Positions 12,346-22,379 of a DNA stretch of 64,000 nt are shown in pieces; positions within the stretch are counted from its first letter, which is position 1; every line of letters begins with the position of its first letter. Source of the stretch: Phycomyces nitens (Eukaryota > Mucoromycota > Mucoromycetes > Mucorales > Phycomycetaceae); assembly GCA_022702545.1 (NCBI GenBank), contig JAHRBC010000001.1, positions 1,550,001 to 1,614,000 on the forward strand, written 5' to 3'. A program made the translations under genes and the position numbers. The notes below the pieces were generated by a model. That model worked only from the letters and a program-made list of their open reading frames with translations. It was not told where the DNA came from and did no database searches.

Positions 12346-12675
12346 GATGAGCGAAAGAGACAAAGAAGATTAAGGAACGGGAGTGAACGGGAGGATATAT
12401 GGCCAGATTTACGCTGTCTTGCGGGGATTTAAAAAATAGTGAAAGGAAGCGAGGGAGAGGGAGGGGGGGAGAGGGGGGGGAGTGAGGGAGCTATGCGGAG
12501 ATGAAGCTCTTGTTTCTCTCGGTCGCTCTTTCCTCCTTCCTTTTACTTGCGACTAACTATAGTGGTCATTTATATAAGTATATATAAATATATATAAATA
12601 TATATATACGTACACTTCCTTTCCAACTACTACATCTCTATTTGCTCGATCCAAAGAACCATATCTACACAAAGG
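12346..12675. promoter_or_regulatory. shared promoter region with purine-rich G tract and TATA repeats
   Basis: A 330-bp divergent promoter between the glycosyltransferase and Dcp1 genes. It holds a strand-asymmetric purine tract (about 12439-12490) made of repeated GAGGG/GGGGGG blocks, with enough G runs for a G-quadruplex or triplex. A run of TATATAA elements follows (about 12570-12608), 70-105 bp before the Dcp1 start. The pairing of genes is seen directly; the regulatory role is inferred. Confidence 0.5.
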
Positions 12676-14245
12676 ATGGACCCAGTGGCACGTAAAAAGC
12701 TTAATCTAAAAGTGCTTCAGAAGCATGATCCTGCCATCAATGACATTCTCGATCAGTCAGCCCACGCAGTAGTCTACAAGTTTGAACCAGAAAATAAGAG
12801 CTGGGTAATATTCTTTGGGACCAGGATGATCAACTATTAACACGCCAACTTCTTGGCTGTAGGATAAACTAGGTTTTGAAGGTGTTTTATTTCTGACCCG
12901 AAGGTACGATTCCATGCCATTCCTAATAGTTGACTAAATCAACACCAGACAAGTGGCGCCTTACTTTGGCCTCTATATGCTCAATCGGCTTGTAACCGAG
13001 AACTTCTCATTGTTTCTTACTGACTTTGAAGAGATTGAACTCAAGGACAATGTGATTATCTACCAAACAAAACAGGGTAAGATGAGGATGAGGATGAGGA
13101 TGATAGAATTGCTCATCAGAATTGTGTAGGTGACGCGCGTGCATTATGGCTATTCGAGGAAAAGGATCGTGAAAGAATCCTCAATAAAGTGATCAAGTTA
13201 GTATGGGAATGAGTAGTTTGAGATTGTCAGAACTAGGTGCTGATTGTATCCTTAAGGTTGCATGAGTCGATGAAGGAATTACCATCAGTACAGGCAAAAA
13301 TTGCCGAGGCAGAAAAACCACCAGTCGAGACGGATACTCATCAACAGAAGAAGCCGGCAGAAAGTAATAGTGGTGATATTTTACAGATGCTACAGAGAGC
13401 AACCCTGTCCCAACCCTCGGCAGAGCCTGCTGTAGGTGATAAAGAAGGTCTTTTGAAGCTTCTTTCACCAGAAATGACTCCACCCGAACAATCTAGCCCA
13501 AACCTTGCCATGCAACAACTATTTTTATTAAGACAGCAACAGGCTCAACAGCAGCACGCTCAACAGCAGCACGCTCAACAGCAGTATGCTCAACAGCAGC
13601 AACAGCAACAGCAACAGACTCTTCAGCAGCAGCAGCAACAACAACAACAACAACAACAGCAGCAGCAGCAGCAGCCTCAGCAACAGCAACAACCTCAGCA
13701 ACATGCTCAACATCATCCTCACCAATTACATGGAATAAAGAGGTCAGAGCAAGATGGCCAGCATTTGCTTCACTTGATCCATCAAAACAGAGAATTACGG
13801 CCTGATCAAAGTATGCAGAGCCCTGGTAAAGAACAACGAAAGGCATTTGCACATTCTCCAGCGGCATCTCCCAGAGACGCTGCTGCATTGCTACAGACAC
13901 TCCAAGGCGGACAAAATATCCCTTCTCCTCCTACACGCTCCTCTATCCCTCCTAGCCCCCATCTGACACAATTGCAGACAATTGAGATCACACAAAAAGA
14001 AGTTGAACGACGATTAGGCAACAAGCTTTTATCGAAACCAGAATTCATTCAGCAATTCATATCCATGGTCCAGGTAAAGAACAGGATTTGACCCTTGAAC
14101 CTCTTGACTGAATCTAACAACCATTTAGAATGATCCATCTTTTATGGATACACTGTATGATAACTACCATGCCCATCAACTTGCACTCGCAGGCTTTCCT
14201 CGTCCAATTCATCACGGACAGGGACCAACCTTGTTTCCAATGTGA
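12676..14245 (+). CDS. DCP1: mRNA-decapping complex subunit Dcp1
   Basis: Six exons: 12676-12804, 12863-12903, 12949-13076, 13130-13196, 13257-14073, 14129-14245, giving 432 residues. The N-terminal ~130 residues are the EVH1-like DCP1 domain, with VARKKLNLKVLQKHDP at the start, WDKLGFEGVLFLTRR across intron 1-2, APYFGLYMLNR and ALWLFEEKDRERI. Dcp1 activates Dcp2 to remove the 5' cap of mRNA in cytoplasmic P bodies. Residues about 213-275 are a long Gln tract with His/Pro interruptions. The C-terminus (about residues 365-432, EVERRLGNKLLSKPEFI onward) matches the DCP1 trimerisation domain. Rpb3 starts only 122 bp downstream on the same strand. Confidence 0.95.
13531..13710 (+). repeat. CAG/CAA (polyglutamine) coding repeat in DCP1
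   Basis: About 180 bp of nearly pure CAG/CAA codons, with GCT, CAC and CCT interruptions forming tandem QQQHAQ-type units at its start. The repeat lies in the linker between the EVH1-like domain and the trimerisation domain of Dcp1. Long antisense leucine-rich frames here are by-products of the repeat. Confidence 0.95.
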
Positions 14246-14367
14246 TGTAGAATAGAATTTATGGTTATTGCTCGTGACTGCTGCTTGCAATAAATATGAT
14301 TTTGCTCTGTCTCTCTTCCTCTTTCTATGTTTTAACTTCACACCTTGCCTTGTTGAGTAAAATAGTG

Positions 14368-15593
14368 ATGGACATGAACATTGGCTATGGCTCGCTTGGA
14401 GGACCAAATATCATCATCCGCGAACTTACTCGTGATCGGATCAACTTCATTCTAAGTGATACCGACTTGAGGCAAGTAAATCATTCTCAACTCATTTCCA
14501 CTAAAACTTTCCAACAGTGTTGCAAACTCTCTTCGACGTGTTATGATAGCAGAAGTGCCTACTGTGGGTCAGTCTATCTCAAATAATTTATCCATCGGCT
14601 ATTAGCTAATATTGCGACTACGACAGCCATTGACATGGTAGAGATTGAGACCAACACCACCGTTCTTGCTGACGAATTCCTTGCCCATCGTCTGGGAATG
14701 GTTCCCATTGACAGTCGCGATGTAGAAAAACTGCGCTACACAAGAGTGAGTTTTGTTCTTCAAGTAAAATGGCTTATTCATCAATCATTAGGACTGTACA
14801 TGTTCGCAATATTGCCCCGAATGTTCTGTAGAGATGACATTACATGTCAAATGCACAGAAGAACGTACCACAGAAGTAACTAGCCGAAGCCTTGTGTCAT
14901 CTAACCCTTCATTTGTTCCTGTTGTTCAAGGTAGATTACTGAGATCTAGTTATAGGTACACCTGTAACTAATTAAATCCAATTCTCATAAAACAAAAAGA
15001 TAAAAACGATGCTGGTATCTTGCTCGTCAAGCTGCGCAAGGGCCATGAACTGAAGCTTAAATGCATTGCAAAAAAGGGTGTAGCAAAAGAGCATGCCAAA
15101 TGGAGTCCTGTTAGTGGTGTCGCATTTGAATACGATCCCTACAATAAGCTCAGACATACACAGTATTGGTTTGAAGAAACCATGGATGAATGGTAAAGTA
15201 TAATGTACAAATCCATTTGGCAGTGACTCATCATGGTCCACAGGCCACTGAGTAAGAACGCAGAGTTCGAGACACCACCAGAAGCAGATGCGCGTAAGTT
15301 GGATAAAGATCAAAGAGTTAATAGGTGTATACTAAAGATTATGTTCAAAGCATTTGATTATAATGCAAAGCCGGATCGATTCTATTTTGAAGCAGAGGTA
15401 AATTGGTGAATATGATATATTGCACATGTATTTATTATTCTTGTAATAGACGGTTGGATCATTAGCACCTGAAGAAGTTGTAGCAATGGCAATGAAGACA
15501 TTGGTAGACAAGCTTGCTTATGTGCAGATGCAGATTCAAGAGGAAGTAGAAACAAGAGAGCCAGAAGGACTCACAGGTGGATGGAATTTTTAG
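14368..15593 (+). CDS. RPB3: RNA polymerase II subunit Rpb3
   Basis: Eight exons: 14368-14471, 14518-14567, 14627-14745, 14792-14930, 15000-15192, 15244-15293, 15351-15397, 15450-15593, giving 281 residues (yeast Rpb3 is 318, human 275). The N-terminus [20 protein letters not shown] and [18 protein letters not shown] are the alpha-like dimerisation domain shared with bacterial RpoA. The zinc site C93-x-C95-x3-C99-x2-C102 ([11 protein letters not shown]) has the Rpb3 spacing. [20 protein letters not shown] is another signature block. Rpb3 pairs with Rpb11 to nucleate Pol II assembly in the nucleus. Intron 1 has a GC donor (GAG|GCAAGT). The gene ends 88 bp from the converging Erg26 gene. Confidence 0.96.
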
Positions 15594-15681
15594 ACAACCT
15601 GTTTAATGAAAATACATGCAATCTATTTCTTCTCGTTGTTTTCCTTGTACCACTATTTAAATATGTGTTAGTAAAGAGAAC

Positions 15682-16784
15682 CTATAAGATGTACTTTACC
15701 TTGATGCCCAGTCTAATTCCTTCCTCTAATCCGACCTGGGGTTCATAACCAAGCAAAGTCTTTGCCTTTGTGATGTTGAAATAACGCGAGCTCATTGCCT
15801 GCTTAATACGCGAACGAGACATGCCCTCCTTGAGTTCACTCTTATCCCAGAACAAGGCCTTGATTTCATAGATTGTCTCGCTAATAGCAGCAATGACCAT
15901 ACTAGCATTGTATGAAAGAATGATCTTTTTGGACTTGGGCATATGCATGCCATAAACTTCCCAGACCTTGGAAGCGAAATCCCAGAAAGGTACAGGGGTA
16001 CCGTTGGTCAAGTTGAATGCCTGTCCAGCAGCAGGGGAGTTGGGATCAGCGAGTTTCTCTGCTGCCAATACATGAGCATAGGCTACATTGCCCACATAGG
16101 TAAAGTCCATCATAGAGGTATTGTCACCAATCTGGAAACGGTGCTGGCCCTTTTGGCAGACCTCGACCATGCCTGGAATAAGCTGACGGTCACCAGGACC
16201 AAAGATAGCTGAGGGACGGATGGTACAGGTCCTGATGCCCTTTACACCATTGGCAGCCAGGACTACCTTTTCACATTCAATCTAGTGAAATATTTAATAG
16301 TTTAGAGCAAATATTAATGAAAAGGGTTCTTTTCTAAACTGACCTTTGACTCGGTATATACATCGATAGCCTGGGGTGGGTATGGAGTACTCTCATCCAC
16401 ATTTACCATGGGCTCACCAGTAGAGATAACACTGCCTGAGCTAGTTACCACTAGTACCTGGATTCCCTTTTCTTGGCAGGCACGAATAACGTTTTTGGTG
16501 CCGTCAACGTTGATTGAAAAGTAGAGATCTCGGGGAGGATTACTCGAGTTGACGTGAGGAGGGGATGCAGTGTGGATCACGGCATCAATTCCATCGAGTG
16601 CAGCAAGCACATCTTCGTATTTGCGCAGGTCACCAACGATATACTTTACATCCTTTTCGGGTTGTGCTGGCATGGCAATATCGAACACTGCAATTGTCGA
16701 GTTATCATTCCGAAGTCTTATCTGCTCTTGTACATGACGACCCAAAAAGCCATTTCCGCCAATGACGATGTAAGATGATGGCAT
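15682..16784 (-). CDS. ERG26: sterol-4-alpha-carboxylate 3-dehydrogenase (decarboxylating), Erg26-like
   Basis: Two exons on the minus strand (16784-16344, 16281-15682), 346 residues, close to yeast Erg26 (349). The start carries the Rossmann motif GGNGFLGRH (residues 9-17). Catalytic YTESK (Y143, K147) ends exon 1, with the upstream TSSGSV serine block. Further 3-beta-HSD family marks are IRPSAIFGPGDRQLIPGM and FTYVGNVAYAHVLA. The enzyme removes the C-4 carboxyl group of a sterol intermediate while oxidising the C-3 hydroxyl, in ergosterol synthesis at the ER. Another short-chain sterol or flavonoid dehydrogenase is possible but less likely given the FGPGDRQLIPG block. Convergent with Rpb3. 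Confidence 0.88.
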
Positions 16785-16985
16785 TAGAGCAGAGAAACGA
16801 AAAAAAGAGAAAAGAAGAAGGATGTTCAAAATCCCTGTTATTTTGCCATACCCTTCATTCAACAAGCCCACCCATATTTTAACTTCCGCACCCACAGTCA
16901 AACTCCCTTTTCTCTTCTTTATGCTACCGAAACAAGTCTCAACAAGGCATACCACTGCATCTCATCAAGAAAGATTGTATTTAAT

Positions 16986-17561
16986 TTATTCACTATCGTC
17001 ATCGTCATCACTCTCAGTTCTACGTGACTTCATTGGCGCGTTTTCCAGGTCATCTCCATCAGCTCGCTTGCCCAGCAATGTTCTGTTGGAGCTAGAAGCC
17101 TTTTTGTCGGCTACCTTTGGTCGATAAGTACCGTCCAACTTGGCTACAACATCTGACTTTGTCTTGGCATACACAATTTTCTGTTTGTTTTTTAAAATAA
17201 CAGTTGTTAATACTAATTTTTTTGGTGTTGATTCGCGATGCATCGCATAAGTCCAACTATCTTACCATTGGACGGTCATAAAATGTGAATCCGTTCAGAC
17301 TACGAAGAGCAGATGTCGCAGAGGCGACATTATCGAATGCAATAAATGCCTGTTCACGCATCTTCTCGGTGTTAATGGCATTTATGGCCAGAATAACGCC
17401 ATAGGTGGAGAACAGACCATAGAGTGACGCCTTAAGTTCTAGGGATAAAGGTAAGGATCACTGTGGACATGGATAATTCGGCCAGAGGTCCACTTGCCTG
17501 GGGTGTGAGTTCTTCCAGAGAGGTTGGTAATATACAATGTCTGTGTAGGATCTGAGCTCAT
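16986..17561 (-). CDS. U2 snRNP protein B'' / U1A-like RRM protein
   Basis: Three exons on the minus strand (17561-17498, 17438-17266, 17180-16986), 143 residues, one RRM. RNP2 is LYITNL (residues 9-14) and RNP1 is REQAFIAF (residues 49-56). The blocks ELKASLYGLFSTYG, FYDRPMKIVYAKTKSDVVAK and LDGTYRPK follow the U1A/U2B'' pattern closely. The single RRM and acidic C-terminal tail (SDDDDDSE) fit U2B''/Msl1, which binds U2 snRNA stem-loop IV with U2A' in the spliceosome; a merged U1A/U2B'' role cannot be excluded. Intron 1 uses a GC donor (CAG|GCAAGT). It lies 201 bp upstream of the Erg26 start, same strand. Confidence 0.93.
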
Positions 17562-17700
17562 TACGTTTAAAGGAATTAAGAAATGAAGAGGGAGGGGAGG
17601 GGGGGTAGCATTTGGCGGGTGATGAGTGAATGAGTGCACAAGCCACACAAAGGTAGAGCGGGATCGAATTTAATTAAGTTTATTCCAAAATGATATACGT

Positions 17701-18449
17701 CTATGCAAATCTGACTCTCTTGGCTGGCTTTTCCGGTTCCTGTTCAAGAAGTATAAATAAAGAGCCAATTGGTCTTGAAGTACTTACGGATTTCTTTGGG
17801 CGAGCGGCTTCTGCTTTGGCTTGAGCCTTGGCCTTTTTTCCGTCAGTCTTTTTAGACTTTTGTGCCTCGACTAACTTTTGCTTGGTTTGCTCCTATGGTC
17901 TAATGAATAAAAATAGTCTAGAGGTTGACAGTTTGATCTTACAAGTTTATCTTGCTTCAAGGACTTTTTGTCCTCCTTCTTCTCTTTCTTATTCTCCAAG
18001 TATTTTTGTACTGCAACCTAAAAAGTATACACAAATAGAATCACCTTTTAAATCTGATTTCTATATATTCCCAATAATTTACCTTTCGGGCAATTTTAGC
18101 ATCTTCCTTTTCTTGCTCCTTTTCAGCTGCCTTTGCAATCACCTCCATCATAAAGTCCTTTGTAAAGATTGGCATTAGCTGCATGTCGAAAAGATCCTCG
18201 TTGGATCTTACCTTTTTGGCATATTTAGGGTTAATTGCTTCTGAGCTAATGCGCACACGCTGCTTGTGCTTCTTGTTGGGCTTTTCGACCTTTGGGACTA
18301 CGGTCACCGAGACAACCGATGTAGCTGACTTTCTGGGTTTTGCCTTTACGCCTGCCTTTGTGAAATTCTTTGCCTGGGGATTATTGAATCGATGAGCACA
18401 AGATCATATAGATTACTACCATGAGCTTAACCTTTTTTGTGTATGCCAT
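17701..18449 (-). CDS. lysine-rich hypothetical protein, possible ribosome-biogenesis factor
   Basis: Five exons on the minus strand: 18449-18420, 18373-18083, 18017-17943, 17892-17788, 17739-17701, giving 179 residues. Each junction is GT-AG and in frame. The protein is very basic: AKNFTKAGVKAKPRKSA near the start, KPNKKHKQRVRISSEAINPK in the middle, then a Lys/Glu/Ala-rich predicted helical region (ENKKEKKEDKKSLKQ, KAKAQAKAEAARPKK) and a PAKRVRFA end. I do not recognise the family. Composition suggests a nucleolar or pre-ribosomal protein, but that is inference only. It starts 135 bp from the divergent rhomboid gene and ends 139 bp before the U2B'' start. Confidence 0.75.
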
Positions 18450-18584
18450 TGTGAACAAGTTGTGAATTAACAGGATCTTTTCCAGTCTTGCCTGTCAATG
18501 GGTGGCTTAATAACCGATTGAGAGGCCGCTCATTAAAGTGTTCGGAAATGCGTCTCCCTCAGCTCTTCTTAATTCCCTAGTATC

Positions 18585-19609
18585 ATGTCGCGTTGGTCTA
18601 TTGCTAATGCATTACTCAGGCCTCGCCTGAATGGAATCCCAACATTCCACCCATCTATAGCCCAGATACGAACCTACAAGCCTGCAAGAATACCATTGTC
18701 TAAATCCATCCAAAAACAGTCATTTTCCCCCATGAACAACATGAATCCAAAGATTGTCGTTAATGGCCTCATTGGCGTTAATTCAGTTGTGTTTGGAATG
18801 TGGTATTATGCAAAAGAATCCGCCCAGCAATTCGGTGATATTTCTTGGATTCGTTTTATGAGCAAAAACTTCACAGCTTCACCTGAACATATCCGAGAAG
18901 GACGACTACATACACTATTCACAGCATGCATATCGCATAACAATCTTATTCATTTTGGTGTTAGTATGGTTCTTCTGCACTCAATTGGATCGGCTGTAGC
19001 AATGTCTATTGGAGCAGGCCGGTTTCTTGCGCTCTATATTGGCGCCGGATTTACTGGATCAGTTGCCTCTGTCTTCAATAACGCCTATATCCGCCCGGCT
19101 GTAGAACGGAGACTGGGATATTCCCACATAAACAAATCGTCTCTTGGTTCTTCGAGTAAGCCATCAATAGGCGTGGGCCATGTAATATATCTTGTTCATT
19201 TTGGCTATTTTTTTTTCTGTATTTGAAGGTTCTGGAATGGGAATGGCCGCAATATATGCTCTTTCTTGTAAGAGGATTTGATTCCATTGTGATTCTTGTA
19301 TAGGTTTTTTATAGGTTTTAATATGGCTATTTGATTAGACCCAGGCTCCCAATTCCTCTTCTTCTTTGTGTACCCTATGAAGGCCACTGTATGTGTAGGA
19401 CTCCTGGCTCTCTTTGACTTTGTCTCGTGCTGTTGTATGCCGGTAAGATCATGACACCTTTGTATATAGAATCCTATACGTACTTACATGCTTTTTTTTA
19501 GAATAATTTTATTGACAGTGCATCACATTTGGGTGGATTGGCGTTTGGATTAGGATACTGGTTCCTTTACATTAAACCCCGGGTCCGACTTGGGCGAATT
19601 CGACTATAA
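18585..19609 (+). CDS. mitochondrial rhomboid protease (PARL/Pcp1-like)
   Basis: Four exons: 18585-19155, 19229-19267, 19339-19442, 19502-19609, giving 273 residues. The first ~50 residues are Arg/Ser-rich without acids, as in a mitochondrial presequence. Several membrane segments follow. The catalytic serine lies in SSSG (S192) created by joining exons 1 and 2, and the catalytic histidine is H247 in SASHLGGLAFG. HNNLIHFGVSMVLL carries the His/Asn of the oxyanion region. These intramembrane serine proteases sit in the inner mitochondrial membrane and cleave single-pass proteins such as cytochrome c peroxidase or Mgm1 in yeast. Intron 2's acceptor is taken at 19338, because the nearer AG would leave an in-frame stop. 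Divergent from the lysine-rich gene. Confidence 0.9.
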
Positions 19610-20153
19610 GTAGGGAAATATAGACGTTTTAAAAAGCACGAACCTAAAGACCAGCTGGGAGTCTTATGTATACAGATAAAGTGATGGGAATATCGGTTCT
19701 GATTTATTCAAGAGATATATAAAGCAACTTACAGGTTAATAAAATCAATCATTTTCAAAGCAATAGTTGGGACACACACAGTATCCATGTTCATTTTGTA
19801 ATAGTAGCTAATGATTATCACAGAGGTATTAAAACTCTGTAGATGAAGAACCGTATATAATTGAATATATTTTACCCTTGTATATTTGAGTCCTTCCTTG
19901 TTAAATGTGACTTGAACCAGTCGATATAGGAGACAGGTTATCTTTGGCTTTCGATAGGGGGCAACTATAGATCAAGGATCATGATCATGGATTTTGGCTG
20001 TGGTTTTGGAGATCAGGATTTTGGGTGTATTTTCCGATAGATGCCAACCATCAGATTTGATGGCCCCTTGTCTTTGGCCTAAAAATGGCAATAAAGTGAA
20101 GAAGAAGCATGAAACCCTTGATTCCACCCAAATGCACGGGCCTTTCTGGATAG
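19610..20153. other. intergenic, no supported gene
   Basis: Spacer between the rhomboid gene and a small TATA-driven gene. It contains the rhomboid 3' region and the upstream promoter of the next gene. No RNA gene or repeat was recognised. Confidence 0.45.
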
Positions 20154-20161
20154 TATATAAA
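20154..20161 (+). promoter_or_regulatory. TATA box of the 117-residue orphan gene
   Basis: TATATAAA lies 60 bp before the ATG at 20222. A repeated CACATCTTCACATCTTCAC leader follows, placing a start site about 30 bp downstream in a pyrimidine-rich region. The spacing fits a strong, regulated Pol II core promoter. Confidence 0.6.
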
Positions 20162-20221
20162 GACTCGACATTTTTGCACTTTCCTTTAATATTACACATC
20201 TTCACATCTTCACACTCTACA

Positions 20222-20575
20222 ATGCAAATCTTCTCTATCCAAAAGCGCATCCTCTCAAAGTGTCAACGTCGCCAGTCCCAAAAGACCTCCAACACAACCA
20301 CCAATCCCCGTTCTTCATTCACATCCTCCATGGGCCAATGCATCAAAAGTCTCACTTCAGTCAAGAAAGCCTTTAGCTGCAACAAAGTACAAAACACAGT
20401 CCCACCTTCTTTGATCTCATCTTCATCGACGATTTCCAATGACTCCTATCTTTCAGACTTTTCTGATGACGAGCACTTTCAAGCATCTGAAAAATCCATG
20501 GCTCTCGACGCACTTATCTTTGATCACCCCTCAGTCACTGTCTGCATTCGCCCAGCTGCTTATCGCTCATCCTAA
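20222..20575 (+). CDS. hypothetical Ser-rich basic protein, 117 residues
   Basis: Single exon from the first ATG after a clear TATA box. The N-terminal half is basic (IQKRILSKCQRRQSQK), the middle is Ser/Thr-rich (SLISSSSTISNDSYLSDFSD), and the tail reads DHPSVTVCIRPAAYRSS. No domain, signal peptide or membrane segment is visible, and I do not recognise a family. The SDFSDDE patch resembles casein-kinase-type acidic phosphorylation sites. The upstream in-frame extension to 19994 is ignored because the TATA box lies inside it. Likely a lineage-specific, regulated gene. Confidence 0.65.
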   Translation: MQIFSIQKRILSKCQRRQSQKTSNTTTNPRSSFTSSMGQCIKSLTSVKKAFSCNKVQNTVPPSLISSSSTISNDSYLSDFSDDEHFQASEKSMALDALIFDHPSVTVCIRPAAYRSS

Positions 20576-21424
20576 GTCAATTCAACATCTGTATATATCC
20601 TGTAAAAATTTTAAAATAGACAACCCCAAAAAGCATCCTCTCTATACATTAGACATCATTAAAATATCAAATCATGATAATAATCTCCTTGAAATAAATC
20701 ATTTCTAAAAAAAGAGAACCACAAGCATCTTTTGCAGTGGTTCCTTTTTTGTTTCCTATACCAACAAATACACTGCTTTTGTTTACGCTTGTTTGAAATA
20801 TCCTTTTATCTTCAATAACTATATGAATATTTTTAAATGTATCGACCCAATATATAATTTGACAGATAAAGAAATACCTAATTTTCTCTCTATTATTTTT
20901 ATACGTATTCTCTACAGTAAGCCTCAATTAAATTAAAATGCTATGAATGAGTATTTGCATTCAGTCAGTATACATGTTCTACTCTATATTTCGAGTATAA
21001 AAATATAAAGTATGTCAATCTTGTCTTTTTTTTTTAATAAAAGTCAATTATATACATAATAGACCCGAATATATAGACAAATCCTTGTCTGGAATCCCTA
21101 GCTTAATGATACATTCTATTCATAGGCACTAAAAAGTAATTTCATTGGTTTATTTTTCAAGTCAAATTTATACTATTATTGTCCATGATAAAACATAAGG
21201 TTGTAACAGTGTTGTCCTTGTCTTTAGCTGTCTGCTATTGATGTATATAAAATCAAAGATAAAAGATCTTCTATTATTGTTTTTTGAGTTATTTTAAAAG
21301 TGATTAATACTAATCCTATGCATTACTTGCAGTTGGTAACATCCAATAAATAAAAAAAAACATAGTACAGGATTTAATCATCTGTCAGATTTTACAGATT
21401 TTTTTAAAAATAGGCAAAAGATGT
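20576..21424. other. intergenic, no supported gene
   Basis: Very AT-rich with many A/T homopolymer runs. At the right edge it contains the Pol III stop runs of the minus-strand tRNA (A runs at 21416-21419 and 21406-21410, read as T4 and T5 on the minus strand). Confidence 0.5.
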
Positions 21425-21506
21425 CGTCGACTGCAGGATTTGAACCTACGCGGGCAGAGCCCATGTGATTTCTAGTCACACTCCTTAACCACTCGGACAA
21501 ATCGAC
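21425..21506 (-). tRNA. tRNA-Ser (anticodon AGA)
   Basis: The minus strand folds into an 82-nt class II tRNA without intron. The 5' acceptor strand GTCGATT pairs with AGTCGAC, with one G-T wobble and discriminator G. The anticodon stem TGTGA/TCACA encloses loop CTAGAAA, anticodon AGA, which reads UCU/UCC serine codons through inosine. A long variable arm (TGGGCTCTGCCCG) is the serine-tRNA feature. GGTTCAAATCC is the T-arm/B box. T runs downstream fit Pol III termination. Confidence 0.95.
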
Positions 21507-22379
21507 CCTTTGATGAAAATGCTAATTGCTTGGTTAGTTTTATTCTAACAACATTTGCTTGATTCTTATGTATGCCTAGATTAAATGTGAGCTTACTTTA
21601 ATAGTTGTTAATATTTGTTTTAAAAGTGGTCTAAACACTACGGATGCTTTTATTTTTATATTAGAAATAATATATATAATAATATAAATAAAATAAGAGA
21701 TTATATAAATACTTTTATTTAATTTAATTAGTTAAGTTAGTTTTTAATTTTTATTTAATTTTTTAAATTTAAATATTATAAATATCAACTAAAAAAACTA
21801 CTTCTCTAATAGATATCTTATTTGAAAATAAAAATAAAAATTATAATTTTCATAAATATTTTATTATATTTTTTTTAAAAAAAATATATCAAGATATTCA
21901 AATAGATAAAAAGTTATCAAGTCTTTTAAAAAATCATAATATCTATAATAATAATCTTAGTATTTATCTTCTTCTTCTTTTAATATAAATTGAAAAGAAA
22001 TTAACTTTAGAGTATTTTTAAATCTAAAAAAAATATCCATAAGAATAAAAATAAGTATTTCAAGTTAGTATTAAAGTAAAATAAACTTGGGCTTCTAAAT
22101 ATTATAAATAATAATAGAAAAGCCTTATTTAATAAGCTGTATAACAGTATCAGGAGTTATAAACTTTACCAGTTAGTAAGTCAAAGCAAATAAATCTAAA
22201 GATTCAGATTGCAATTATCTTCAAGAGACTGGAAAGTTATAATAATAATACAGCTAGCAGCAGACTTGCTTATAGATCTGAACTTGGTATTAATTAATCT
22301 GTATTATTGGTTATGATTTTTTTTTAGAATTAGTATATTAATCCAGCTGTTGTGCACTTGTTTAAAAGAAAGCATCAAA
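21507..22379. other. extremely AT-rich block, probable decayed transposon DNA
   Basis: About 870 bp, mostly A and T (especially 21650-22050), with very few G or C in long runs and no open frame. It directly abuts the decayed PIF/Harbinger transposase, so it is probably the more heavily mutated part of that element or of older insertions. No gene can be supported. Confidence 0.45.

Noticed and set aside
13493..13900. Long antisense frames rich in Leu, Val and Ala opposite DCP1
   Set aside because: They arise from reading the CAG/CAA repeat backwards; the sense frame is a clear Dcp1.
19268..19318. Nearer acceptor for rhomboid intron 2
   Set aside because: Using the AG before GTTTTAATATGG leaves an in-frame TGA within eight codons; the acceptor at 19338 restores the conserved membrane segment.
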